From Hyphomicrobiales bacterium (GTDB taxonomy: Bacteria > Pseudomonadota > Alphaproteobacteria > Rhizobiales > Rhizobiaceae): a stretch of DNA of 64,000 nt. The stretch is taken from NCBI GenBank assembly GCA_900465915.1, contig UBKJ01000001.1:1-64000 (forward strand). The letters are read 5' to 3'. Below the pieces are notes generated by a model. It had not been told where the DNA came from, ran no database searches, and saw only the letters and a program-made list of their open reading frames with translations. Each line of letters starts with the position of its first letter. The stretch's first letter is position 1. Shown here piece after piece: positions 56,219 through 64,000 of the stretch. A program made the position numbers and the translations under genes.

Positions 56219-57676
56219 TTACGCGTTCAATACCCGCCCATAAGCGTCCAGCACGCTTTCCTTCATCATCTCCGAAAGCGTCGGATGCGGGAAGACCGTA
56301 TGCATCAGTTCTTCCTCGGTGGTCTCCAGATTCATGGCGATGACGAAGCCCTGAATGAGTTCGGTCACTTCCGCGCCCACCATATGCGCGCCGAGAAGCT
56401 GGCCGGTCTTCCTGTCGAAGATGGTCTTGACCAGTCCCTGATCCTCGCCGAGCGCGATGGCCTTGCCGTTGGCCGCGAAGGAATAGCGGCCGACGCGGAT
56501 ATCGTAGCCCTGCTCCTTGGCCTTCGCCTCGGTGAGGCCGACCGAGGCCACCTGCGGGTTGCAATAGGTGCAGCCCGGAATCTTGCTTTTGTCGAGCGGA
56601 TGCACGTTCGGCACGCCGGCGATCTTCTCGACGCAGATCACGCCTTCATGCTCGGCCTTGTGCGCCAGCATCGGCGGGCCGGCGACATCGCCGATGGCGT
56701 AGACGCCCGGCACATTGGTCTTGCCGTAGCCGTCGATGACGATGCAGCCGCGATCCGTCTTGACGCCCAGCGCCTCGAGGCCGAGATTCTCGATATTGCC
56801 CTGCACGCCGACCGCCGAGATCATGCGGTCCACGGTCAGCGACTGCGACTTGCCGTCCTTGGTCTCGATCTGCGCGGTGACGCTGTTCGCGCCCTTCTCC
56901 ACCTTCGACACCTTGGCGTCGGTGATGATCTTGAGGCCGCGCTTTTCGAGCTGCTTGCGGGCGATTGCCGAGATTTCGGCGTCCTCGACCGGCATGATCT
57001 GCGGCATCAGCTCCACGACCGTCACGTCGACGCCCATGTCGTGATAGAAGGATGCGAATTCGATGCCGATCGCGCCCGAGCCCATCACCAGCAGGGACTT
57101 CGGCAGTTCCTGCGGGATCATCGCCTCGAAATAGGTCCAGATCAGCTTGCCGTCCGGCTCGATGCCCGGCAGCGCACGCGGACGCGCGCCGGTGGCGACG
57201 ATGACGTTCTTGGCCTTGTAGACGCCCTCCCCCAGTACGCCCTTCGGCACCGGGTTCTGCGGCTGCATGACCGGCTTGGACGACTTGCCGACGCTGATCT
57301 CCACCGCGCCGGGCGCAGCCTTGGTGAGCTTCGCCTCGCCCCAGATCACGTCGATCTTGTTCTTCTTCATCAGGAAGCCGACGCCGCCATTGAGCCGCGC
57401 CGACACGCCGCGCGAGCGCTGCACCACGGCCTTGACGTCCGGGGTGATCTTGCCTTCGAGCTTGAGGCCGTAATCCTTGGCGTGCTCGCCGAAATGCAGG
57501 ATTTCGGCCGAGCGCAGCAGCGCCTTGGTCGGGATGCAGCCCCAGTTGAGGCAGATGCCGCCCAGATGCTCGCGCTCGACGATGGCCGTCTTCAGGCCAA
57601 GCTGCGCGGCGCGGATCGCGGTCACGTAACCGCCGGGTCCCGAACCGATAACAATGAGGTCGTAATTCTCGGCCAT
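56219..57676 (-). CDS. lpd: Dihydrolipoyl dehydrogenase (E3)
   Basis: FAD-dependent E3 subunit of 2-oxoacid dehydrogenase complexes, 485 aa. FAD-binding start YDLIVIGSGPGGYVTAIRAAQLG, redox-active disulfide GGICLNWGCIPTKALL (Cys at about residues 42 and 47), NAD-binding VMGSGAIGIEFASFYHDMG and the C-terminal dimer-interface His in HTVFPHPTLSEMM. It lies 61 bp after pdhC and ends in tandem stops. Confidence 0.97.
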   Translation of the reverse strand: MAENYDLIVIGSGPGGYVTAIRAAQLGLKTAIVEREHLGGICLNWGCIPTKALLRSAEILHFGEHAKDYGLKLEGKITPDVKAVVQRSRGVSARLNGGVGFLMKKNKIDVIWGEAKLTKAAPGAVEISVGKSSKPVMQPQNPVPKGVLGEGVYKAKNVIVATGARPRALPGIEPDGKLIWTYFEAMIPQELPKSLLVMGSGAIGIEFASFYHDMGVDVTVVELMPQIMPVEDAEISAIARKQLEKRGLKIITDAKVSKVEKGANSVTAQIETKDGKSQSLTVDRMISAVGVQGNIENLGLEALGVKTDRGCIVIDGYGKTNVPGVYAIGDVAGPPMLAHKAEHEGVICVEKIAGVPNVHPLDKSKIPGCTYCNPQVASVGLTEAKAKEQGYDIRVGRYSFAANGKAIALGEDQGLVKTIFDRKTGQLLGAHMVGAEVTELIQGFVIAMNLETTEEELMHTVFPHPTLSEMMKESVLDAYGRVLNA

Positions 57677-57737
57677 AGTCTTTTCCTTGCTTCAGAAAGA
57701 CGGAAGCCGCGCTGTTGAAGAAGCGCGGCCCATTCCG

Positions 57738-59093
57738 TCAGACCAGCATGCCCATCGGGTTCTCGATGCGGCGCTTGAACGCCTGCGCCAGTTCCGCGGC
57801 CAGCGCCCCGTCCACCGCGCGGTGATCGGTCGAGAGCGTGACGGACATGACGTTCGCCACCTTGATCTCGCCCTTCTTCACCACGGCGCGCTCCTCGCCC
57901 GCGCCGATCGCGAAAATGGTCGCATGCGGCGGGTTGATGATGGCGGCGAAATCCTTGACGCCGAACATGCCGAGATTGGACACCGAGGTCGAACCGCCCT
58001 GATACTCTTCCGGCTTCAGCTTGCGGTCGCGCGCGCGCCGGGCCATGTCCTTCATCTCGTTGGAGATGGCGGAGAGCGTCTTGGTATCGGCGTTGCGCAC
58101 GATCGGCGTGATCAGCCCGCCCGGAATGGAGACGGCGACGCCGACGTCCGAACGCTTGTGCTTGATCATGCCGGCCTCGGTCCACGACACATTGGCTTCC
58201 GGCACGTCGCGCAGCGCCAGCGCGGTCGCCTTGATGACCATGTCGTTGACGGAAAGCTTGTAGGCCGGAACCTCGCCCTTCTCCGTCTTGATGAGCGGGG
58301 CCGCGGCGTTGATCTGGGCGCGCAGCGCCAGCAAAGCGTCGAGTTCGCAATCGATGGTCAGGTAGAAATGCGGCACCGTCTGCTTGGATTCGACCAGACG
58401 GCGGGCGATCGTCTTGCGCATATTGTCATGCGGCACGATCTCGTAGGAGCCTTCCTCGAACAGCTTGAGGACGGCGTCGTCCGACATCGGCTTCGCGGCC
58501 GGAGCGGCGGCGGCTTCGGCCTGCGGGGCGGCTTTCTTCGCGCCGCCCGAGGCGATGGCCGCTTCCACGTCCTTGCGGATCACGCGGCCATGCGGACCGG
58601 TGCCGGAAATGGCGGCGACGTCGAGGCCGGCATCCTTGGCGATGCGCCGCGCCAGCGGCGAGGCGAACACGCGGCTTCCCTTCTCGGCGGGCTTTTCAGC
58701 CGGCCTGGCGGCGGGAGCCGGAGCGGCAGCGGCGGGCGCTGCCTCTTCCTTCTTCGCTTCCGGCTTCTTTGCGTCCGTCTGGGGCGCTTCGGTCTTGGCT
58801 TCCGCCTTCGGGGCCGCGTCGCCGCCCTTGGCGGCTGCGGCCACGTCCTCGCCTTCCTCGGCAAGGATGGCGATCAGCGCATTGACCTTCACGCCCTGCG
58901 TACCCGCCGGGACGACGATCTTGGCGACCGTGCCCTCGTCGACGGCTTCCACTTCCATGGTGGCCTTGTCGGTCTCGATCTCGGCGATCACGTCGCCGGG
59001 GGCGATCTTATCGCCCTCCTTGACCAGCCACTTGACGAGATTGCCTTCTTCCATCGTCGGAGAAAGCGCTGGCATGGTGATATTGATCGGCAT
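57738..59093 (-). CDS. pdhC: Pyruvate dehydrogenase E2, dihydrolipoamide acetyltransferase
   Basis: Core of the pyruvate dehydrogenase complex, 451 aa. One N-terminal lipoyl domain with the lipoylated Lys in [15 protein letters not shown] (about residue 43), an Ala/Lys-rich linker (about 85-140), the peripheral subunit-binding domain FASPLARRIAKDAGLDV (about 145-175) and the catalytic domain ending STDHRAVDGALAAELAQAF, with the active-site His and Asp. It lies between pdhB and lpd on the minus strand. Confidence 0.97.
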   Translation of the reverse strand: MPINITMPALSPTMEEGNLVKWLVKEGDKIAPGDVIAEIETDKATMEVEAVDEGTVAKIVVPAGTQGVKVNALIAILAEEGEDVAAAAKGGDAAPKAEAKTEAPQTDAKKPEAKKEEAAPAAAAPAPAARPAEKPAEKGSRVFASPLARRIAKDAGLDVAAISGTGPHGRVIRKDVEAAIASGGAKKAAPQAEAAAAPAAKPMSDDAVLKLFEEGSYEIVPHDNMRKTIARRLVESKQTVPHFYLTIDCELDALLALRAQINAAAPLIKTEKGEVPAYKLSVNDMVIKATALALRDVPEANVSWTEAGMIKHKRSDVGVAVSIPGGLITPIVRNADTKTLSAISNEMKDMARRARDRKLKPEEYQGGSTSVSNLGMFGVKDFAAIINPPHATIFAIGAGEERAVVKKGEIKVANVMSVTLSTDHRAVDGALAAELAQAFKRRIENPMGMLV

Positions 59094-59108
59094 GTCCAGA
59101 CCCTTTCT

Positions 59109-60491
59109 TTAAGCGGTATAGGTGACGGCTTTGACCGCTTCCACCACTTCGGCGACGTTCGGCAGCGCCAGCTTTTCCAGATTGGCGGCGTAGGGCATCG
59201 GAACGTCCTTGCCGGCGATGGTCAGGATCGGCGCGTCGAGATAGTCGAAAGCCTGCTGCATGACGCGGGTGGCGATCTCGGTGCCCACCGACGACTGCGG
59301 GAAGCCCTCTTCCACCGTGACGAGGCGGCCGGTCTTCTTGACCGATTCCACCACGGTCGGGATGTCCATCGGGCGGATGGTGCGCAGGTCGATCACTTCC
59401 ACGTCGATGCCCTGCCCCGCCAGTTCCTCCGCCGCCTTCACGGCGTAGGTCATGCCGATGCCGAAGGAAACGAGAGTGGCGTCCTTGCCCTGCTTGTGGA
59501 TGCGGGCCTTGCCGATGGGCAGCACGAAATCGTCGAGCTTCGGCACGTCGAAATGATGGCCGTAGAGGATTTCGTTTTCAAGGAAGATGACCGGATTGGG
59601 GTCGCGGATCGCCGCCTTGAGCAGGCCCTTGGCGTCTGCCGCCGTATAGGGCATGACGACTTTCAGCCCCGGAAGATGGCTGTACCATGCGGCGTAGCAC
59701 TGCGAGTGCTGCGCGGCGACGCGGGCGGCCGCGCCCGAAGGACCGCGGAACACCATCGGCGCGCCCATCTGGCCGCCCGACATATAGAGCGTCTTGGCGG
59801 CGGAATTGACGATCTGGTCGATCGCCTGCATGGCGAAGTTGAAGGTCATGAACTCGACGATCGGACGCAGGCCGGCGAAAGCCGCGCCGACGCCGACGCC
59901 GGCGAAGCCGTGCTCGGTGATCGGCGTGTCGACCACGCGCCGCGGGCCGAATTCGTCCAGCAGCCCTTGCGTGACCTTGTAGGCGCCCTGATATTCCGCC
60001 ACTTCCTCGCCCATGACGAAGACGTTGGGGTCGCGGCGCATTTCCTCGGCCATGGCGTCGCGCAGCGCGTCGCGCACCGTCGTCGACACCATTTCCGTGC
60101 CGGCCGGAATGTCGGGATCGGAAGCGGCCTCGACCTTCGGCGCGGCCGGAACGGCGGCGGGCTTGGCCTCTTCCTGCTTCGGCTCGCTCTTCGCCTCTTC
60201 CTTCGGCGCTTCGGCCTTGGGCGCGGCGGAAATGTCGTCGGCGCTTTCGCCCTCGGCGAGCAGCACGGCGATCGGCGTGTTGACCTTCACGCCTTCCGTG
60301 CCCTCGGCGACGAGGATCTTGCCGAGCGTGCCTTCATCGACGGCTTCCACTTCCATGGTCGCCTTGTCGGTTTCGATCTCCGCGATCACGTCGCCGGAAA
60401 CGATCTTGTCGCCTTCCTTCTTGACCCATTTGGAAAGCTTGCCTTCCTCCATGGTCGGGGAAAGCGCGGGCATGAGAATTTCTACGGACAT
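59109..60491 (-). CDS. pdhB: Pyruvate dehydrogenase E1 beta subunit with N-terminal lipoyl domain
   Basis: 460 aa, about 130 longer than a plain E1-beta. A complete lipoyl domain (residues 1-80, [15 protein letters not shown] with the target Lys) and a charged Ala/Glu/Lys linker precede the transketolase-like E1-beta domain (from about 135: [39 protein letters not shown]). E1-beta with its own lipoyl domain is characteristic of Hyphomicrobiales, giving the complex lipoyl groups on two subunits. Confidence 0.96.
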   Translation of the reverse strand: MSVEILMPALSPTMEEGKLSKWVKKEGDKIVSGDVIAEIETDKATMEVEAVDEGTLGKILVAEGTEGVKVNTPIAVLLAEGESADDISAAPKAEAPKEEAKSEPKQEEAKPAAVPAAPKVEAASDPDIPAGTEMVSTTVRDALRDAMAEEMRRDPNVFVMGEEVAEYQGAYKVTQGLLDEFGPRRVVDTPITEHGFAGVGVGAAFAGLRPIVEFMTFNFAMQAIDQIVNSAAKTLYMSGGQMGAPMVFRGPSGAAARVAAQHSQCYAAWYSHLPGLKVVMPYTAADAKGLLKAAIRDPNPVIFLENEILYGHHFDVPKLDDFVLPIGKARIHKQGKDATLVSFGIGMTYAVKAAEELAGQGIDVEVIDLRTIRPMDIPTVVESVKKTGRLVTVEEGFPQSSVGTEIATRVMQQAFDYLDAPILTIAGKDVPMPYAANLEKLALPNVAEVVEAVKAVTYTA

Positions 60492-60509
60492 GTCTGGACT
60501 TCCTCGGAC

Positions 60510-61550
60510 TTAGAGAAGGATATCGGTATAGAGCTCGGACGGGTCCGGCTCCGGGTCGTGCTGGGCGAAATCGGCCGAATCGGCCACGATCTCGCGCACT
60601 TCCTTGTCGATTTCCTTCAACTCGTCCTCGGTGGCCCAGCCCTTGCCGATCAGGCGCTCCTTGACCTGCTCGATCGGGTCGTGCTCGGAGCGCATCTTCT
60701 GCACTTCCTCCTTGGAGCGGTACTTGGCCGGATCGGACATGGAGTGGCCGCGATAGCGGTAGGTCAGCATCTCCAGGATCATCGGCCCCTTGCCGGCGCG
60801 CGCCCATTCGGTCGCGTAGTCGGCGGCGGCCTTGACGGCGCGCACGTCCATGCCGTCGACCTGGATGCCCGGAATGTTGAACGACACGCCGCGGCGCGAG
60901 AAATTCGTCTCGGCGGAGGAGCGGTTGACCGCCGTGCCCATGGCGTAGCGGTTGTTCTCGATGACGTAGATCACCGGCAGCTTCCACAGCGAGGCCATGT
61001 TGAAGCTTTCATAGACCTGGCCCTGGTTGGCCGCGCCGTCGCCGAAATAGGTCAGCGCCACCGACTTGTTCTCGCGGTAGCGGTTGGCGAAGGCCAGGCC
61101 CGTGCCCAGCGACACCTGCGCGCCGACGATGCCGTGGCCGCCGTAGAAATTCTTCTCTTTCGAGAACATGTGCATGGAGCCGCCCTTGCCCTTGGAAAGG
61201 CCGCCGCGGCGTCCGGTCAGTTCGGCCATCACGCCGCGCGGGCTCATGCCGGCGGCCAGCATGTGGCCGTGGTCGCGATAGCCGGTGATGACCTGATCGC
61301 CTTCCTCCAGCGCCAGCTGCATGCCCACCACCACGGCCTCCTGGCCGATGTAGAGGTGGCAGAAGCCGCCGATGAAGCCCATGCCGTAAAGCTGGCCGGC
61401 TTTTTCCTCGAAACGCCGGATCAGCAGCATTTCGCGATAGGCCGCCAGTTCCTGCGACTTGTCGAAGTCGGCAGGCGCCGGCGCCTTGGGTGCAGTGACG
61501 GAAGACGCCTGCGTTTTGCCAGCAGGGGTCTTGTTAGCCCTCGGTGCCAT
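60510..61550 (-). CDS. pdhA: Pyruvate dehydrogenase E1 alpha subunit
   Basis: Thiamine-diphosphate-binding E1 alpha, 346 aa. The ThDP motif is GDGAANQGQVYESFNMASLWKLPVIYVIENN (GDG...NN pattern near residue 180), and RYRGHSMSDPAKYRSKEEV carries the conserved phosphorylation-loop region. A Pro/Ala/Lys-rich tail of about 30 residues opens the protein. The ATG at 61550 is used because GGGAGCGAGAT precedes it. It heads the pdhABC-lpd-lipA series. Confidence 0.96.
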   Translation of the reverse strand: MAPRANKTPAGKTQASSVTAPKAPAPADFDKSQELAAYREMLLIRRFEEKAGQLYGMGFIGGFCHLYIGQEAVVVGMQLALEEGDQVITGYRDHGHMLAAGMSPRGVMAELTGRRGGLSKGKGGSMHMFSKEKNFYGGHGIVGAQVSLGTGLAFANRYRENKSVALTYFGDGAANQGQVYESFNMASLWKLPVIYVIENNRYAMGTAVNRSSAETNFSRRGVSFNIPGIQVDGMDVRAVKAAADYATEWARAGKGPMILEMLTYRYRGHSMSDPAKYRSKEEVQKMRSEHDPIEQVKERLIGKGWATEDELKEIDKEVREIVADSADFAQHDPEPDPSELYTDILL

Positions 61551-61689
61551 ATCTCGCTCCCTGGATATTGTCATTCTCATGTGACGTTATATGGGCGGAT
61601 TGTAAGTTACAATATGCACCCAGAGCATAGCTGCTATGCCGCCAAGCCCTTAAAAACATATCACAAAAAGACAATTAACCGGATTTCAG

Positions 61690-62019
61690 TTAATTCGACT
61701 TGTCCTCGCGCGAGGTGATCAAGGTCATCTCGTCGGGATGGGAGAGATTAAGCCCCCTGCGGGCCTGCTCGTCAAGCATATCCTTTTCGATGGAGCCGTC
61801 GCGCAGCAGCGCCACGCGTTTTTCGAAAGCGACGCGCTGGGCGGTGACGTCGTCGAGCTGCTTCTTCAGCTCGGATTTCTGCGCTTCGAGCCGGATGCGG
61901 GAATAGAGCCCGAATTCGCCGTGATAGGCGTGGAAGCCGAAATAGCCCAGGAAAGCCGCCGTCAGCACCGGCAGCACGAAGCGTCCGCGATTGGATTTAC
62001 GTTTCTGCTTGGTCCACAT
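61690..62019 (-). CDS. ftsB: Septum formation initiator FtsB/DivIC family protein
   Basis: 109-aa single-span division protein. A basic N-terminus is followed by one membrane segment (about residues 14-32) and a coiled coil (about 38-75, RLEAQKSELKKQLDDVTAQRVAFEKRVALL), then DMLDEQARRGLNLSHPDEMTLI. It bridges FtsL and FtsQ at the septum. Position between eno and pdhA is conserved in alphaproteobacteria. Confidence 0.9.
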   Translation of the reverse strand: MWTKQKRKSNRGRFVLPVLTAAFLGYFGFHAYHGEFGLYSRIRLEAQKSELKKQLDDVTAQRVAFEKRVALLRDGSIEKDMLDEQARRGLNLSHPDEMTLITSREDKSN

Positions 62020-62140
62020 TGTCCGGCTTCCTTCAGGCTGCTCGCGGGGCGGCGAATCTGTTGAAAACGGCCGTCAATGCGAGTCGTCCCATGAAGCATC
62101 ATTTTGCTTAACAGAGACTTACCGCGAACGGCCCGGCCGG

Positions 62141-62167
62141 AAAAACGGCGGCCGTCTCCGGCCGCCG
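62141..62167 (-). terminator. Terminator of the DUF1428 gene
   Basis: CGGCGGCCG (62146-62154) pairs with CGGCCGCCG (62159-62167) around TCTC, with five T following on the minus strand, 12 nt past the DUF1428 stop. Confidence 0.75.
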
Positions 62168-62178
62168 CGGCGTACAAG

Positions 62179-62532
62179 TCAGCGATCGAAAATCGTCTCG
62201 AAGCCGCCGATGATCATGCGGCGCGCGTCGAAAGGCATTTCCGGGCCGAGCGCCTCCATGCGCGGGTCGCTCATCATCTTCTTGTTGGCGGCGTCGCGCG
62301 TCGCCTTGTCGGGATATTCGAGCCAGGAGAACACCACGTCCTCGTCCGGCCCCGCCTGCACGGCGCGGCGGAAATCGGTCAGCTTGCCGTCCGGCACATC
62401 GTCGCCCCAGGCCTCGACATGGCGCGTCACGCCGAACTCCTTGAACAGCGGCGCGGCGTCGACCGCCGATTTCAGATAGGCCTGCTTGTTCGCGCGCGGA
62501 ACAGGCACGACGAATCCTTCGATATAAGCCAT
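62179..62532 (-). CDS. DUF1428 family protein
   Basis: 117-aa protein of the DUF1428 family, an alpha-beta barrel dimer related to monooxygenase-like folds. YIEGFVVPVPRANKQAYLKSA, FKEFGVTRHVEAWGDDVPDGKLTDF and MPFDARRMIIGGFETIFD are the family pattern. GGGAGA lies just before the ATG. Function unknown. An 18-bp perfect palindrome lies 40 bp upstream and may be its operator. Confidence 0.88.
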   Translation of the reverse strand: MAYIEGFVVPVPRANKQAYLKSAVDAAPLFKEFGVTRHVEAWGDDVPDGKLTDFRRAVQAGPDEDVVFSWLEYPDKATRDAANKKMMSDPRMEALGPEMPFDARRMIIGGFETIFDR

Positions 62533-62571
62533 TTCTCTCTCCCATTCCTCTCAAAGCCCCGTCCGCCAATT

Positions 62572-62589
62572 TATATTGATATCAATATA
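62572..62589. promoter_or_regulatory. 18-bp perfect palindrome upstream of the DUF1428 gene
   Basis: TATATTGATATCAATATA is identical to its own reverse complement, embedded in otherwise GC-rich DNA, 40 bp before the DUF1428 start. Its form and place suggest a dimeric repressor site. Confidence 0.55.
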
Positions 62590-62736
62590 TCATCGGATGG
62601 TCAAATCACGGAAGGCCTGCCGCCAGTTCCCGGACCACCATTCGCCCGGCAGCGCTTTGCGAATGATCTGCGCCAGATGCTCCTCGACCAGTCCCGGCCC
62701 GGCGAAGCAACGCGCGGATTCGAGCCGCGCCGGACA
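62590..62736 (-). pseudogene. Possible C-terminal gene remnant
   Basis: Minus-strand open frame without a start codon. From about codon 10 it reads protein-like, GLVEEHLAQIIRKALP then EWWSGNWRQAFRDLTIR, rich in Trp, and ends in TGA next to the palindrome. Upstream it runs into the eno terminator. It may be the decayed 3-prime end of a regulator that used the palindrome. No family was recognised, so this is tentative. Confidence 0.35.
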
Positions 62737-62738
62737 TG

Positions 62739-62760
62739 AAAAAAGCGGGCCGAAGCCCGC
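62739..62760 (-). terminator. Intrinsic terminator of eno
   Basis: GCGGGC (62745-62750) pairs with GCCCGC (62755-62760) around CGAA, with a run of six T following on the minus strand, 28 nt past the eno stop. Confidence 0.8.
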
Positions 62761-62787
62761 CTCTCATTCTTGCGACGTCTAAAACGC

Positions 62788-64000
<1,213 letters not shown>

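Noticed and set aside
57687-61718. Very long plus-strand open frame (over 1300 codons) opposite pdhABC
   Set aside because: It is antisense to three clear pdh genes, has His/Arg/Gly-rich composition and no family resemblance; such frames are expected in GC-rich DNA.
62606-62735. 43-codon frame starting MSGAARIRALL in the eno-DUF1428 gap
   Set aside because: It is in a different frame from the Trp-rich protein-like reading and looks like its GC-driven shadow.

Overview
The window is a GC-rich (mid-60s percent G+C by eye) stretch of an alphaproteobacterial chromosome, most likely from the Hyphomicrobiales (Rhizobiales). The evidence is the conserved run dusB-ntrB-ntrC-ntrY-ntrX-trkA-hfq-hflX, the fused ispDF gene, the eno-ftsB-pdhA-pdhB-pdhC-lpd-lipA block with a lipoyl domain on E1-beta, and two intergenic double-palindrome repeats resembling the RIME elements of rhizobia. 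A genus cannot be assigned from the sequence alone. I saw no insertion sequence, phage or CRISPR array.

Layout. (1) 1-7.3 kb, minus strand: an iron-siderophore locus reading fecI, fecR, TonB receptor, fhuD-like, fhuB-like, then the first 68 codons of a SyrD/PvdE-type exporter that leaves the window. (2) 7.6-10 kb: an I78 inhibitor lipoprotein, a MocR-type regulator and a DUF983 protein. (3) 10-17.2 kb: a DmpA/BapA-type aminopeptidase divergent from a complete oligopeptide ABC importer and an RpiR-type regulator. (4) 17.2-22.5 kb: pseudoazurin and nnrS behind an FNR/NnrR-like site, a xylulokinase-like gene, and a Tat-exported amidohydrolase. (5) 22.5-27.9 kb: an AT-rich gene-free island, tRNA-Val(CAC), DUF1801, an L,D-transpeptidase, class I fumarase and DUF971. 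(6) 28-31.2 kb: moaA, an EamA transporter, mobA and mobB. (7) 31.4-35.5 kb: a polar amino-acid ABC importer without an ATPase gene, a GST, and an HIBADH-family dehydrogenase. (8) 35.6-42.8 kb: the proteostasis and RNA block hup, lon, clpX, clpP, hflX, hfq. (9) 43-51.6 kb: trkA and the two nitrogen two-component systems NtrXY and NtrBC, then dusB. (10) 51.8-54.3 kb: ispDF, pncC/cinA-type amidase and an SDR gene. (11) 54.4-64 kb: ratA-like gene, lipA, a small membrane protein, lpd, pdhCBA, ftsB, DUF1428 and eno, which is cut by the window end.

Most of the window is core metabolism and regulation. The parts most worth a second look are the peptide-uptake/aminopeptidase module, the siderophore locus at the left edge, a 13-bp-arm inverted repeat between ntrC and ntrY, a probable ATT start codon on the small gene between lpd and lipA, an 18-bp perfect palindrome in front of the DUF1428 gene beside an apparent gene remnant, and the FNR-like box before pseudoazurin-nnrS. 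I found no clear undescribed multi-gene system.
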